Of a stretch of 10,374 nt of DNA, positions 1-5,655 are shown piece after piece. The stretch covers positions 1 to 10,374 of the forward strand of contig CAZYOC010000159.1 of the NCBI GenBank assembly GCA_964648415.1. The letters run 5' to 3'. The position numbers and the translations under genes are program-made. Under the pieces are notes generated by a model. It had not been told where the DNA came from. It searched no databases and saw only the letters and a list, made by a program, of their open reading frames with translations. The stretch comes from G963669175 sp964648415. GTDB lineage: Bacteria > Electryoneota > Electryoneia > Electryoneales > Electryoneaceae. Within the stretch, counting starts at the first letter, position 1, and every line of letters starts with the position of its first letter.

Positions 1-26
1 ATTCCTGCTTTCGCAGGAATGACATC
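1..26. repeat. REP-like hairpin copy at the window edge
   Basis: attcctgc (1-8) and gcaggaat (13-20) form an 8-bp stem around a 4-nt loop, followed by gacatc. It may extend beyond the window. The same unit recurs at 171-196 and 312-337, and with one base changed in the loop at 10014-10033. Palindromes of this type are common as dispersed extragenic elements in proteobacterial genomes. Mobilisation by a REP-associated transposase is known for some families but not shown here. Confidence 0.75.
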
Positions 27-100
27 ATGGGACATTTCTTTCGAGAATTGCTATACAGTCGCTTCAGCCGGAATGAGGCTACAACGCTTCTTTTTTCACT
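11..100. repeat. Imperfect 90-bp direct repeat, copy 1
   Basis: Aligns without gaps to 363-452 (shift of 352 bases) with about 8 mismatches counted by eye. The unit starts in the right arm of the REP-like hairpin, continues through gacatttctttcga and ctatacagtc, and ends in the pyrimidine run acaacgcttcttttttcact. After base 100 the two copies diverge by the number of 9-bp pyrimidine units. Confidence 0.75.
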
Positions 101-164
101 TTCTTTACTTTCTTACTTATACATCCTTTTATCCTACTATCCTGTTAAGTAATTAATTTACTTT

Positions 165-237
165 TTCTGGATTCCTGCTTTCGCAGGAATGACATCGTTG
201 CTGATTCTGTTATAGTCGCTTGCGCAGGAATGACATC
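165..237. repeat. 73-bp direct repeat, copy 1
   Basis: Matches 306-378 at a shift of 141 bases with a single mismatch (g at 222, t at 363). It contains a full REP-like hairpin (171-190), then gttgctgattctgttatagtcgc, then a half-copy of the hairpin (cgcaggaatgacatc, starting 223) that lacks the left arm. Confidence 0.85.
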
Positions 238-305
238 CTTGCCGGTTCTGATACAGTGGTTCTTGCAAAGAATCGAACATACTAAGGTTCTTAAGTACTT
301 GTTTA

Positions 306-378
306 TTCTGGATTCCTGCTTTCGCAGGAATGACATCGTTGCTGATTCTGTTATAGTCGCTTTCGCAGGAATGACATC
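306..378. repeat. 73-bp direct repeat, copy 2
   Basis: Partner of 165-237 with one mismatch. It contains a complete REP-like hairpin at 312-331. Its last 16 bases are also the beginning of the second copy of the 90-bp unit (363-452), so the two repeat families are chained together. Confidence 0.85.
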
Positions 379-452
379 AGGAGACATTTCTTTCGATAAT
401 TGCTATACAGTCGTTTCCGCAGGAATAATGCTACAACGCTTCTTTTTTCACT
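363..452. repeat. Imperfect 90-bp direct repeat, copy 2
   Basis: Partner of 11-100 with about 8 mismatches. It ends in a longer pyrimidine array than copy 1, so the array appears to have gained or lost 9-bp units after the duplication. Confidence 0.75.
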
Positions 453-479
453 TTTTTCACTTTCTTTACTTTTTTCACT
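440..479 (-). repeat. 40-bp inverted copy of the flanking 9-bp-unit array (left)
   Basis: Read on the minus strand this is agtgaaaaaagtaaag followed by further gtgaaaaaa units. It is the exact reverse complement of 9859-9898 and therefore also of 10098-10137. The array consists of 9-bp units: gtgaaaaaa, gtaaagaaa, gtgaaaaaa, gtgaaaaaa. The 40-base identity stops on both sides. The left and right copies bracket the entire T6SS gene block in opposite orientation. Confidence 0.9.
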
Positions 480-480
480 C

Positions 481-520
481 AAATCATAAAGATGGCGCGC
501 CCCGGATATGGAGCGCGCCA
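481..520 (-). terminator. Probable rho-independent terminator of hcp
   Basis: On the minus strand, starting 23 nt after the hcp stop codon, tggcgcgc (520-513) pairs with gcgcgcca (500-493), an 8-bp GC-rich stem around a 12-nt loop. It is followed by tctttatgattt (492-481). The U tract is interrupted, so termination may be incomplete, but position and orientation fit the end of the hcp transcript. Confidence 0.5.
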
Positions 521-543
521 CCCCACATATGTCGCACTCCGCA

Positions 544-1035
544 TCAGGACGATGCGGGATTCTTCCAATCATCTTCCGCTTCCACGCCATCCGGTTCGTA
601 GGTCCAGATGATCTTCTCGTACGTGAACTGGATCTCTTCCATGTCATGGTACGGCTTGTTTTCCGACAAGAACGTCATCGGTTTGTAAATCCGGGTCTGC
701 ACGATGATCGCGTTCTCCAGCTTGATCGTGAAGTAGTGCTCTTCCTGGCCTTTCGGATTGATCTGATAGAAATCAATCTCGACGTTGGTCATGTTTTCGC
801 CCGTGGTGCAGGCCTGCTGCAGTTTCGGGGTCGCCTTGTCAATGTGCTTGGTCACGCTGAACGGATTGTGGATACGCTGTCCGGTCGCCAGCCCGGTGTG
901 CTGGTCGCGAGGAATCTCGATGCTGTGGTCCGCCGCGTAAACCAGAATCTGGTTCTCACGACCTGTTTGTGTGCAATCGCCCTCGATCGCGCCCTGGCTT
1001 GCGCCGGTCAACGTCATGTACGAAGTCATCGCCAT
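544..1035 (-). CDS. hcp: Hcp / TssD, T6SS inner-tube protein
   Basis: 163 residues, normal for Hcp. The N-terminus MAMTSYMTLTGASQG matches the first beta strand of the family, and the segment around residues 40-65 (PRDQHTGLATGQRIHNPF) is the conserved core seen in VC1415-type Hcp. The C-terminus has the usual YEKIIWTYEPDGVEAEDDW, as in tube proteins with the late W-T/E-ExDDW motif. Hcp forms hexameric rings that stack into the tube inside the TssBC sheath; it is secreted and can carry small effectors. No toxin domain is fused. The start at 1035 is supported by AAGGAG (1049-1044) 8 nt upstream. A strong terminator lies between tssC and hcp, so hcp probably has its own transcription start, fitting its need for high expression. 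Function is assigned by recognition of the family. Confidence 0.95.
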   Translation of the reverse strand: MAMTSYMTLTGASQGAIEGDCTQTGRENQILVYAADHSIEIPRDQHTGLATGQRIHNPFSVTKHIDKATPKLQQACTTGENMTNVEIDFYQINPKGQEEHYFTIKLENAIIVQTRIYKPMTFLSENKPYHDMEEIQFTYEKIIWTYEPDGVEAEDDWKNPASS

Positions 1036-1066
1036 GAGTGGTTCTCCTTACGAAAAGTGTTTGAAA

Positions 1067-1082
1067 AGCCTGTTTCCTACCA
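1067..1082 (-). promoter_or_regulatory. Candidate sigma54-type promoter of hcp
   Basis: On the minus strand TGGTAGG...AGGCT places GG (1081-1080) and GC (1069-1068) exactly 10 nt apart, the key -24/-12 spacing of sigma54 promoters. The -24 side fits TGGCACG at five of seven bases, but the two bases before the -12 GC (AG) differ from the usual TT. The predicted start near 1056 leaves a short leader containing the Shine-Dalgarno at 1049-1044. hcp genes in several T6SS (Vibrio cholerae, some Pseudomonas clusters) are known to be sigma54-dependent. No convincing sigma70 pair was seen in this gap. By eye this is only a candidate. Confidence 0.3.
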
Positions 1083-1100
1083 GTAATCACTTGCAAACGG

Positions 1101-1136
1101 TTGGTTAAAAAGAAGCCCCGTTCACTGCGAACGGGG
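1101..1136 (-). terminator. Strong rho-independent terminator between tssC and hcp
   Basis: On the minus strand ccccgttc (1136-1129) and gaacgggg (1123-1116) form a perfect 8-bp stem around a 5-nt loop, followed by cttcttttt. It begins 11 nt after the tssC stop codon and ends about 65 nt before hcp. This is a textbook intrinsic terminator that should end or strongly attenuate the tssBC transcript before hcp. Confidence 0.85.
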
Positions 1137-1146
1137 TTGAACTCGC

Positions 1147-2625
1147 CTAGTCTTTATCCAGCTTGCCGACGAGCGACAGCTCGAAGGACGCGCCCATGTA
1201 CTTGAAGTGGGGCTGCACCTTCATCTCGACCTTGTACCAGCCGGGATCGCCCTCGACATCGGATACGATAATCTGAGCCTTGCGCAACGGCCGCCGGGAA
1301 CGGACACCCGCCGACGGGTTCTCCTGGTCCGCCACGTACTGCTTGATCCAGTTGTTCAGCTCGTCTTCCAGCTCGCCGCGGCCCTTCCAGGTGCCGATGT
1401 TCTCGCGCTGAAGCACCTTCATGTAATGCGCCAGGCGGCTCACCACGAAGTTGTAAGGAAGCTGAGTGCCGAGCTTGAAGTTCAGCTCCGCCTGCTTGCC
1501 CTCGGGAGTATTGCCGAAGGTCTTCGGCTTCTGCACCGAGTTGGCCGAGAAGAAGGCCGCGTTGTCGCTGCCCTTGCGCATGGTCAGCGCGATGAAGCCC
1601 TCTTCTGCAAGCTCGAATTCCTTCCGGTCGCTGATGATGACCTCGGTCGGAATCTTGGTTTGCAGTTCGCCCATGGCCTCGTAGTTGTACACCGGCAGAT
1701 CGTCGACAGCGCCTCCGCCCTGCGGACCGATGATGTTCGAGCACATCCGGTACTGGGCGAAGCTGTCGGTGACGTTACCGGCGAACGCGAACGCCGCGTT
1801 GCCCCAGCAGTAGTCCTTACTCTCGGAGGCCGCGCCTTCCACGTAGTTGAAGCTCTTGCAGGCGATTGTGTCCGGACCGTAAGGAGTACGGAGCAGGAAG
1901 TGGGGGACGGTCAGGCCGACATTGCGGGCGTCGGGATTCTCACGGAAGCCGCGCCACTTGGCGTATTGCGGGCCTTCGAAGATGGAGCTGAGATCCTTCA
2001 GGTTGGGCAGCTCGTCGAAGCTTTCCAGCCCGAACATCTGCGGCGAGGTGGCCGAAATGAAGGGGGCGTGGGCCATGGTAGAGCAACTGGCTACATTCTG
2101 CAGCAGACGCATGTCCTGCGCGCTGGGACCGAACTCGTAGTTGCCGACCATCATCCCGTAGGGCTGCCCGCCAAACTGGCCGAACTCCTGCGTGTACGCC
2201 AATTTGTACAAGCCGCTGGTGGTGATGTCCGCAGCGTCCTCGAAATCGTCGAACAGGTCCTGCTTCGACACGTTCAGCATTTCGATCTTGGTATTCTCAC
2301 GGAAATCCGTGCGGTCCACGAGGAACTTCAAAGAGCGCCACGAGGATTCCAGCTTTTTGAACTCCTCGTTGTGCAGAATCGCGTCCATCTGGCCGCTGAG
2401 CTTCTTGTCCAGGTCCGTGATCATCTCGTCGACCATCTGCGGCGACACACCCGCCTCGGCGCGGGTCGGTTTGAGAAGCTCGTCGATAAAGGCCTGTACG
2501 CCGCGCTTGGTCAACGCGTACCCCTCGTCGGAGGGTTTCATTTTGCTCTGTTCGAGGATCTGATCGAGGAGGCTGCCCTCCTGCGATGTTTGCTCTTGCT
2601 GTTGTTCTTTCTGTTCTTCCGCCAT
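1147..2625 (-). CDS. tssC: TssC (VipB/EvpB family), contractile sheath large subunit
   Basis: 492 residues, full length for the family, and strikingly similar to P. aeruginosa HsiC1/TssC1. Diagnostic stretches include MVGNYEFGPSAQD, GLTVPHFLLRTPYGPD, SNIIGPQGGGAVDDLP, EEGFIALTMRKGSDNAAFF, QYVADQENPSAGVRSRRPLR and HFKYMGASFELSLVGKLDK at the C-terminus. TssC pairs with TssB to build the contractile cytoplasmic sheath around the Hcp tube. The N-terminal helix after a Gln/Glu-rich lead (residues 5-13), GSLLDQILEQSKM (about 17-29), corresponds to the segment that ClpV recognises in VipB, so a ClpV recycling ATPase is expected elsewhere in the genome. The start at 2625 is set by AAGGAG (2639-2634), which overlaps the tssB stop codon; the genes are 12 nt apart and must be cotranscribed. 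The stop is TAG, just before a strong terminator. Confidence 0.97.
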   Translation of the reverse strand: MAEEQKEQQQEQTSQEGSLLDQILEQSKMKPSDEGYALTKRGVQAFIDELLKPTRAEAGVSPQMVDEMITDLDKKLSGQMDAILHNEEFKKLESSWRSLKFLVDRTDFRENTKIEMLNVSKQDLFDDFEDAADITTSGLYKLAYTQEFGQFGGQPYGMMVGNYEFGPSAQDMRLLQNVASCSTMAHAPFISATSPQMFGLESFDELPNLKDLSSIFEGPQYAKWRGFRENPDARNVGLTVPHFLLRTPYGPDTIACKSFNYVEGAASESKDYCWGNAAFAFAGNVTDSFAQYRMCSNIIGPQGGGAVDDLPVYNYEAMGELQTKIPTEVIISDRKEFELAEEGFIALTMRKGSDNAAFFSANSVQKPKTFGNTPEGKQAELNFKLGTQLPYNFVVSRLAHYMKVLQRENIGTWKGRGELEDELNNWIKQYVADQENPSAGVRSRRPLRKAQIIVSDVEGDPGWYKVEMKVQPHFKYMGASFELSLVGKLDKD

Positions 2626-2633
2626 CGGTGGTT

Positions 2634-2639
2634 CTCCTT
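2634..2639 (-). promoter_or_regulatory. tssC ribosome binding site overlapping tssB stop
   Basis: The minus-strand run TAAGGAGAACCAC contains the tssB stop codon (TAA, 2640-2638) within the tssC Shine-Dalgarno AAGGAG, 8 nt before the ATG. The same 13-base leader precedes hcp at 1050-1038. Overlap of stop and ribosome binding site suggests translational coupling of the two sheath subunits. Confidence 0.75.
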
Positions 2640-3135
2640 ATTCGGCGTCCAGACCAAGTTCCTTCATGAGCCGCTCGCGAGTGCCGTCGTCCTGCACCAG
2701 CTCCTGAATCTTCTTCTTGAACGCCGGTACGTTGCCCAACGGGCCTTTCAACGCCTTCAGCGCCTCGCGCAGCTCCAGCATCGACTTCAGTTCCGGCACC
2801 TTCTTGATGATCTCGTCCGGCTCAAAGTCATGCATGGACTTGAAATCCAGATTGACCGAAAGCTGAGCGCCTTCCTCCGGGTTGTCGGACAGACGATCCT
2901 CCACGGCCCCTTCGAAGCTCACATTCTGAGCCGCCAGGACATCGTTGAAGTTGTTCTTGTCGATATTGATCGCCTTGCGGTCCTCAACGGGAGTGTCGTC
3001 CTCTTTGCCGGTGAAATCGCCCATGACGAGCATCTTCAGCGGAAGCTCGACCTCTTCCTTGGCGTCGCCGGTCGACGGTTTATAGGTGATATTGACCCTT
3101 TCCTTCGGGGCCACGGAACCTTGTTTGTCTGCCAT
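2638..3135 (-). CDS. tssB: TssB (VipA family), contractile sheath small subunit
   Basis: 165 residues, the usual VipA/HsiB size. Recognisable elements are VNITYKPSTGDAKEEVELPLKMLVMGDFTGK near the start (about 14-44 as a whole), the LSVNLDFKSMHDFEPDEI block (about 92-109) and the helix LLELREALKAL-type segment (here KSMLELREALKALKG, about 116-130). TssB intertwines with TssC to form the sheath protomer. It is encoded immediately before tssC, as in nearly all T6SS clusters. The start at 3135 is set by AAGGAGG (3147-3141) 5 nt upstream. A 200-bp gap with a good promoter separates it from tssA, so tssB is probably the first gene of its own transcript. Only the family match supports function; no unusual residues were noticed. 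Confidence 0.95.
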   Translation of the reverse strand: MADKQGSVAPKERVNITYKPSTGDAKEEVELPLKMLVMGDFTGKEDDTPVEDRKAINIDKNNFNDVLAAQNVSFEGAVEDRLSDNPEEGAQLSVNLDFKSMHDFEPDEIIKKVPELKSMLELREALKALKGPLGNVPAFKKKIQELVQDDGTRERLMKELGLDAE

Positions 3136-3199
3136 CCTCGCCTCCTTGTTGGCTACACGGACGTATCAAAAACTTCGGATATCCTAAAGTAGACTGGCA

Positions 3200-3227
3200 A
3201 TATTACCCTTCCTGCATGAGAAGTCAA
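3200..3227 (-). promoter_or_regulatory. Sigma70-type promoter for tssBC
   Basis: On the minus strand TTGACT (3227-3222) and TAATAT (3205-3200) are separated by 16 nt, close to the consensus at both boxes. Transcription would begin near 3193 and give a leader of about 58 nt before tssB. It is the best promoter-like sequence found in the window. Confidence 0.65.
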
Positions 3228-3240
3228 TTCGCATACACAA

Positions 3241-3308
3241 AAAAACCGATTCTCTCGGAAGAATAAACAGGCGCTCCTCCTGGAGATGCATCGGCGAGAC
3301 GCCGATGC
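3241..3308 (-). terminator. Possible terminator after tssA (two hairpins)
   Basis: After the tssA stop (minus strand) gcatcggcg (3308-3300) and cgccgatgc (3296-3288) form a perfect 9-bp stem with a 3-nt loop but no following U tract. Further on, CCGA/TCGG around gagaa forms a short 4-bp stem directly followed by seven T residues continuing past 3241. Neither alone is a textbook terminator. Together, and just ahead of the tssB promoter, they suggest the end or attenuation of the tssLM-tagF-tssA transcript. Confidence 0.4.
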
Positions 3309-3335
3309 GACGCTGGCACCGATGCTTCGATGCTC

Positions 3336-4931
3336 TTACATCAAGCCCAGCGCACGGGCCGGGTCCAGGGACGCGATCCGGTCCAGTGTCGTATCAATCC
3401 TGTCCTGCAAGCGTTGAAACGCCGGGGTCTCCGGGTCGGCGTCCTTGTCGATCTGTTTGCGCAGTCCCATGAGCGCCACCTCCAGCGCTTTCACGGCCAG
3501 TTCCGGCTCCCACTGGTCCACACGGTTGTCGTCGAGCAGAGCAAGGACCTGGTCCACGTAGGGCATGATCAGGCGCGGAGATCCGCTCTTGATCAGCAGC
3601 CTGCACATGGTCACCGCCCAGATAAGACGCTCGCGGCCCGATCCGGCGGCGTCATATCCCGCTTTGACACGCTTCAGCGCCTCGGCAGTCTTGTTGTCCT
3701 TCAGCATGTCCAGCGTCTGTTTCAATGTGTCGTCTGCCGCCTGCTGCGCCGCATCACCGCCGCCACCTTCTCCGCCGCCGCGCTGTTGCTGCAACTCACT
3801 CAACCATGCCCGGGTGTCGGGATCGGCGAAGGGCGTGTCGCCGGCGAAGCTCAGGTTCTCGATGCCGGGCAGACGAGTGACATAGGCGAGGGTCTCCTCG
3901 GCGACAGCGTCCGCCGCTTTGGTAAAGCCAAGTCCGTTCAGTGCTTCGGACGAATACCGGCTCAGGTCCAGCCAGAAGAGAAACTGGCCGACACGTGATT
4001 CGGCGGCCTCGATCAGGTCGCGCCAGTTCTGGCCATCATAGAGGTGTTGCAACGCGTTGGCGATCTGCTCGTCGGGAGCCGGGATCAGGGTGGTGGAGCC
4101 CTCGGCGGGCGGGAGAGCGTCCACGGTCAGCCAGGAGGCGATCCGATTAACACGATAGCCCAGCGGATTTTGCAGGTTCTCTTCTACCAGCGTGCTGGAC
4201 GCGTGACTCGCCAGGTTCAGCGCCTGACGCAGGATCTGGTCGCCGCTCATGTCCGACGTGTTCACGTTGGTCGGCGGCAACGAGCCGGACTTAGCAGCCT
4301 TGGGCTTCGGGGTCTCAGCGGGTTTCGCGTCCTCTTCCCGGGGAGGAGCTTCTTCCTTCGCCGGTTCGGGCTCTGGTTCCGGCTTTGCTTCGGCCTCTTC
4401 GGCGATCACGCTGCTGATCTCGTTGATAAGGGAGCGAAGGATCGGGGCGTCGTCCAAATTATCGCCGAGGAAACTGTCGAACGCCTGCAAGTCCTCGATC
4501 AGCGGATCGCGCTGTTCCCCGGGCCAGGTGACCTGCTCCCAGCCCTGCACGGCGCTGTCCACCCGGTCCTTCCACCAGTCGACGCTGTTTCTGCGGGCGC
4601 GGGCGCGCTTCTTCGGCGGGTACATGGTGTCCCAATACGTCTCGACCATGTCGCGCAGGATATGCACCGCATCCGCGATGCCGTCCACACCCTTCGTCTC
4701 GATCAACGCGTACGAGACATACGTCGCCACCTGGAAGTTCTTGGACTTTTCCGCGAGGATGGTCCGGCCGGTTTCGAGCACCTTGTCCCAGTCGACCCCG
4801 CCCTCAGCGGTGGGATTGGTCAGCTTCTCGATCTCCGCTTCGATCTCTTCCATCTCGGGCTCGAAACGGATGTCTTGGCCAACCGGGTTGTCGCCCGGAA
4901 TCGGTTCTCTGCCAAGGTTCCTGATGTCCAT
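3336..4931 (-). CDS. tssA: TssA (ImpA family, VasJ-type C-terminus), tail assembly coordinator
   Basis: 531 residues. Residues 11-135 are an ImpA_N domain: IPGDNPVGQDIRFEP near the start and YWDTMYPPKKRARARRNSVDWW (99-120; the classic FWD-x-LYPP...RARRN motif). A Pro/Glu/Lys-rich linker follows (about 180-222, PEPEPEP). The second half begins DQILRQALNLA and includes NPLGYRVNRIASWL and TLIPAPDEQI, typical of the VasJ-type C-terminal region, then a Gly-rich linker (RGGGEGGGG) and a helical end. TssA proteins sit first at the membrane complex and baseplate and then at the distal sheath end, forming multimeric rings that prime tube and sheath polymerisation. No hydrophobic extension is present. 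The start at 4931 has GGAG (4940-4937) 5 nt upstream; tagF ends 22 nt before it. Exact TssA subclass is my inference. Confidence 0.92.
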   Translation of the reverse strand: MDIRNLGREPIPGDNPVGQDIRFEPEMEEIEAEIEKLTNPTAEGGVDWDKVLETGRTILAEKSKNFQVATYVSYALIETKGVDGIADAVHILRDMVETYWDTMYPPKKRARARRNSVDWWKDRVDSAVQGWEQVTWPGEQRDPLIEDLQAFDSFLGDNLDDAPILRSLINEISSVIAEEAEAKPEPEPEPAKEEAPPREEDAKPAETPKPKAAKSGSLPPTNVNTSDMSGDQILRQALNLASHASSTLVEENLQNPLGYRVNRIASWLTVDALPPAEGSTTLIPAPDEQIANALQHLYDGQNWRDLIEAAESRVGQFLFWLDLSRYSSEALNGLGFTKAADAVAEETLAYVTRLPGIENLSFAGDTPFADPDTRAWLSELQQQRGGGEGGGGDAAQQAADDTLKQTLDMLKDNKTAEALKRVKAGYDAAGSGRERLIWAVTMCRLLIKSGSPRLIMPYVDQVLALLDDNRVDQWEPELAVKALEVALMGLRKQIDKDADPETPAFQRLQDRIDTTLDRIASLDPARALGLM

Positions 4932-4953
4932 ATGTGCTCCAACTCCAGATTAC

Positions 4954-5655
4954 TCACCCAAACAGCACAAAGAAATCATCCACCCGCAACGGGCGGTAAA
5001 ACAGTGTCATCCGTTTGCGCTTTTCATCAACAAACGCCCCGTAAGGATGCACCGTGAGCAACTGCCTGCAACGGCGCTGCCAGACCACCGCCTGCCGGAT
5101 GGTCGACTCGCCCGGCTGGTCCAGGGCTATGGTGACCACGTCCGAGCCGGTGGAACGTTCCAGGTCGATGCGCCAGGCCTCCACGGCGCTGTCCACGTCC
5201 GCGTAACTGTCCCAGTCGTCTCCAATCCCGGCGGGACCGTCCAGCTCGGCGATGCGTCCCTCCAGCTCGCGGGGCGTGCTGATGTCGGTCCCCGCTGCGA
5301 TATTTTCGAGCTGCTTCCAGAGGGGACGACAGGCCGGGGTGATGGCTTCCCAGCGAGTTTCGCGTACCTCCAGCATCCCCTGGGACGCGATCAGCAGGGG
5401 ATAGGGCCGCTCCACCGTATCGGTCGATATGCCCACCAGCCCGCAGATCAGCCGGTTGGTCGACCCGGGAAAGAGCCAGAACGTGTAACAGGTCTCCAAC
5501 GGGCGACGGTCACTCTTGGTCAGCTTGTCGAACCCTACCCGCGCCCAAGCGATCAGCGGCTCGTTCTCGTACAGCTTCTTGCCCAGCGCCAGGTATTCGG
5601 TGCTGCACGGATGCTTGCCCCAGAGGATGAACGGCCACTGCTTACTCATTGCCAT
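4954..5655 (-). CDS. tagF: TagF-like T6SS regulator (DUF2094 family)
   Basis: 233 residues. The N-terminus FILWGKHPCSTEYL is a diverged form of the family's YGKLP..GDF opening, and VGISTDTVERPYPLLIA (about 75-91) matches the conserved G-x-S-D-x-V-R-x-(Y/F)PL block. TagF is a post-translational repressor of T6SS activity. In H1-type systems it works beside the PpkA/PppA phosphorylation pathway, which is not encoded in this window. The gene overlaps the tssM stop by 14 nt from this start (ATG at 5655). A second in-frame ATG at 5649 gives the compact ATGAGTAA overlap of 8 nt and has a GGATGG upstream, so the real start may be two codons later. The overlap implies translational coupling to tssM. 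The divergence at the N-terminus lowers confidence slightly. Confidence 0.82.
   Translation of the reverse strand: MAMSKQWPFILWGKHPCSTEYLALGKKLYENEPLIAWARVGFDKLTKSDRRPLETCYTFWLFPGSTNRLICGLVGISTDTVERPYPLLIASQGMLEVRETRWEAITPACRPLWKQLENIAAGTDISTPRELEGRIAELDGPAGIGDDWDSYADVDSAVEAWRIDLERSTGSDVVTIALDQPGESTIRQAVVWQRRCRQLLTVHPYGAFVDEKRKRMTLFYRPLRVDDFFVLFG

Larger units (their letters stand above)
1..543. other. Repeat-rich intergenic region downstream of hcp
   Basis: No gene is supported here. The open frames in this stretch are translations of repeats and of the terminator. The DNA is AT-rich, unlike the GC-rich neighbouring genes. It contains REP-like hairpins built on attcctgc/gcaggaat, two families of imperfect direct duplication (165-237 with 306-378; 11-100 with 363-452), pyrimidine-rich runs made of 9-bp units, and the probable hcp terminator at its right end. 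The same hairpin family and the same 9-bp array recur beyond the other end of the gene block. Confidence 0.8.

Noticed and set aside
1..378. CRISPR array
   Set aside because: The repeated hairpin units are irregularly spaced, partly truncated and share their spacers (the between-repeat sequence is itself duplicated), which does not fit a CRISPR array.
351..647. Minus-strand frame downstream of hcp containing SEKSKESEK repeats
   Set aside because: It overlaps the end of hcp in another frame, runs through the terminator hairpin and the 9-bp array, and is explained by repeat DNA.
1207..3192. Long plus-strand open frame of 661 codons
   Set aside because: It lies antisense to tssC and tssB, which are certain by family identity. 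Its translation is low-complexity and shows no recognisable domain. Long antisense frames are expected in GC-rich genes.
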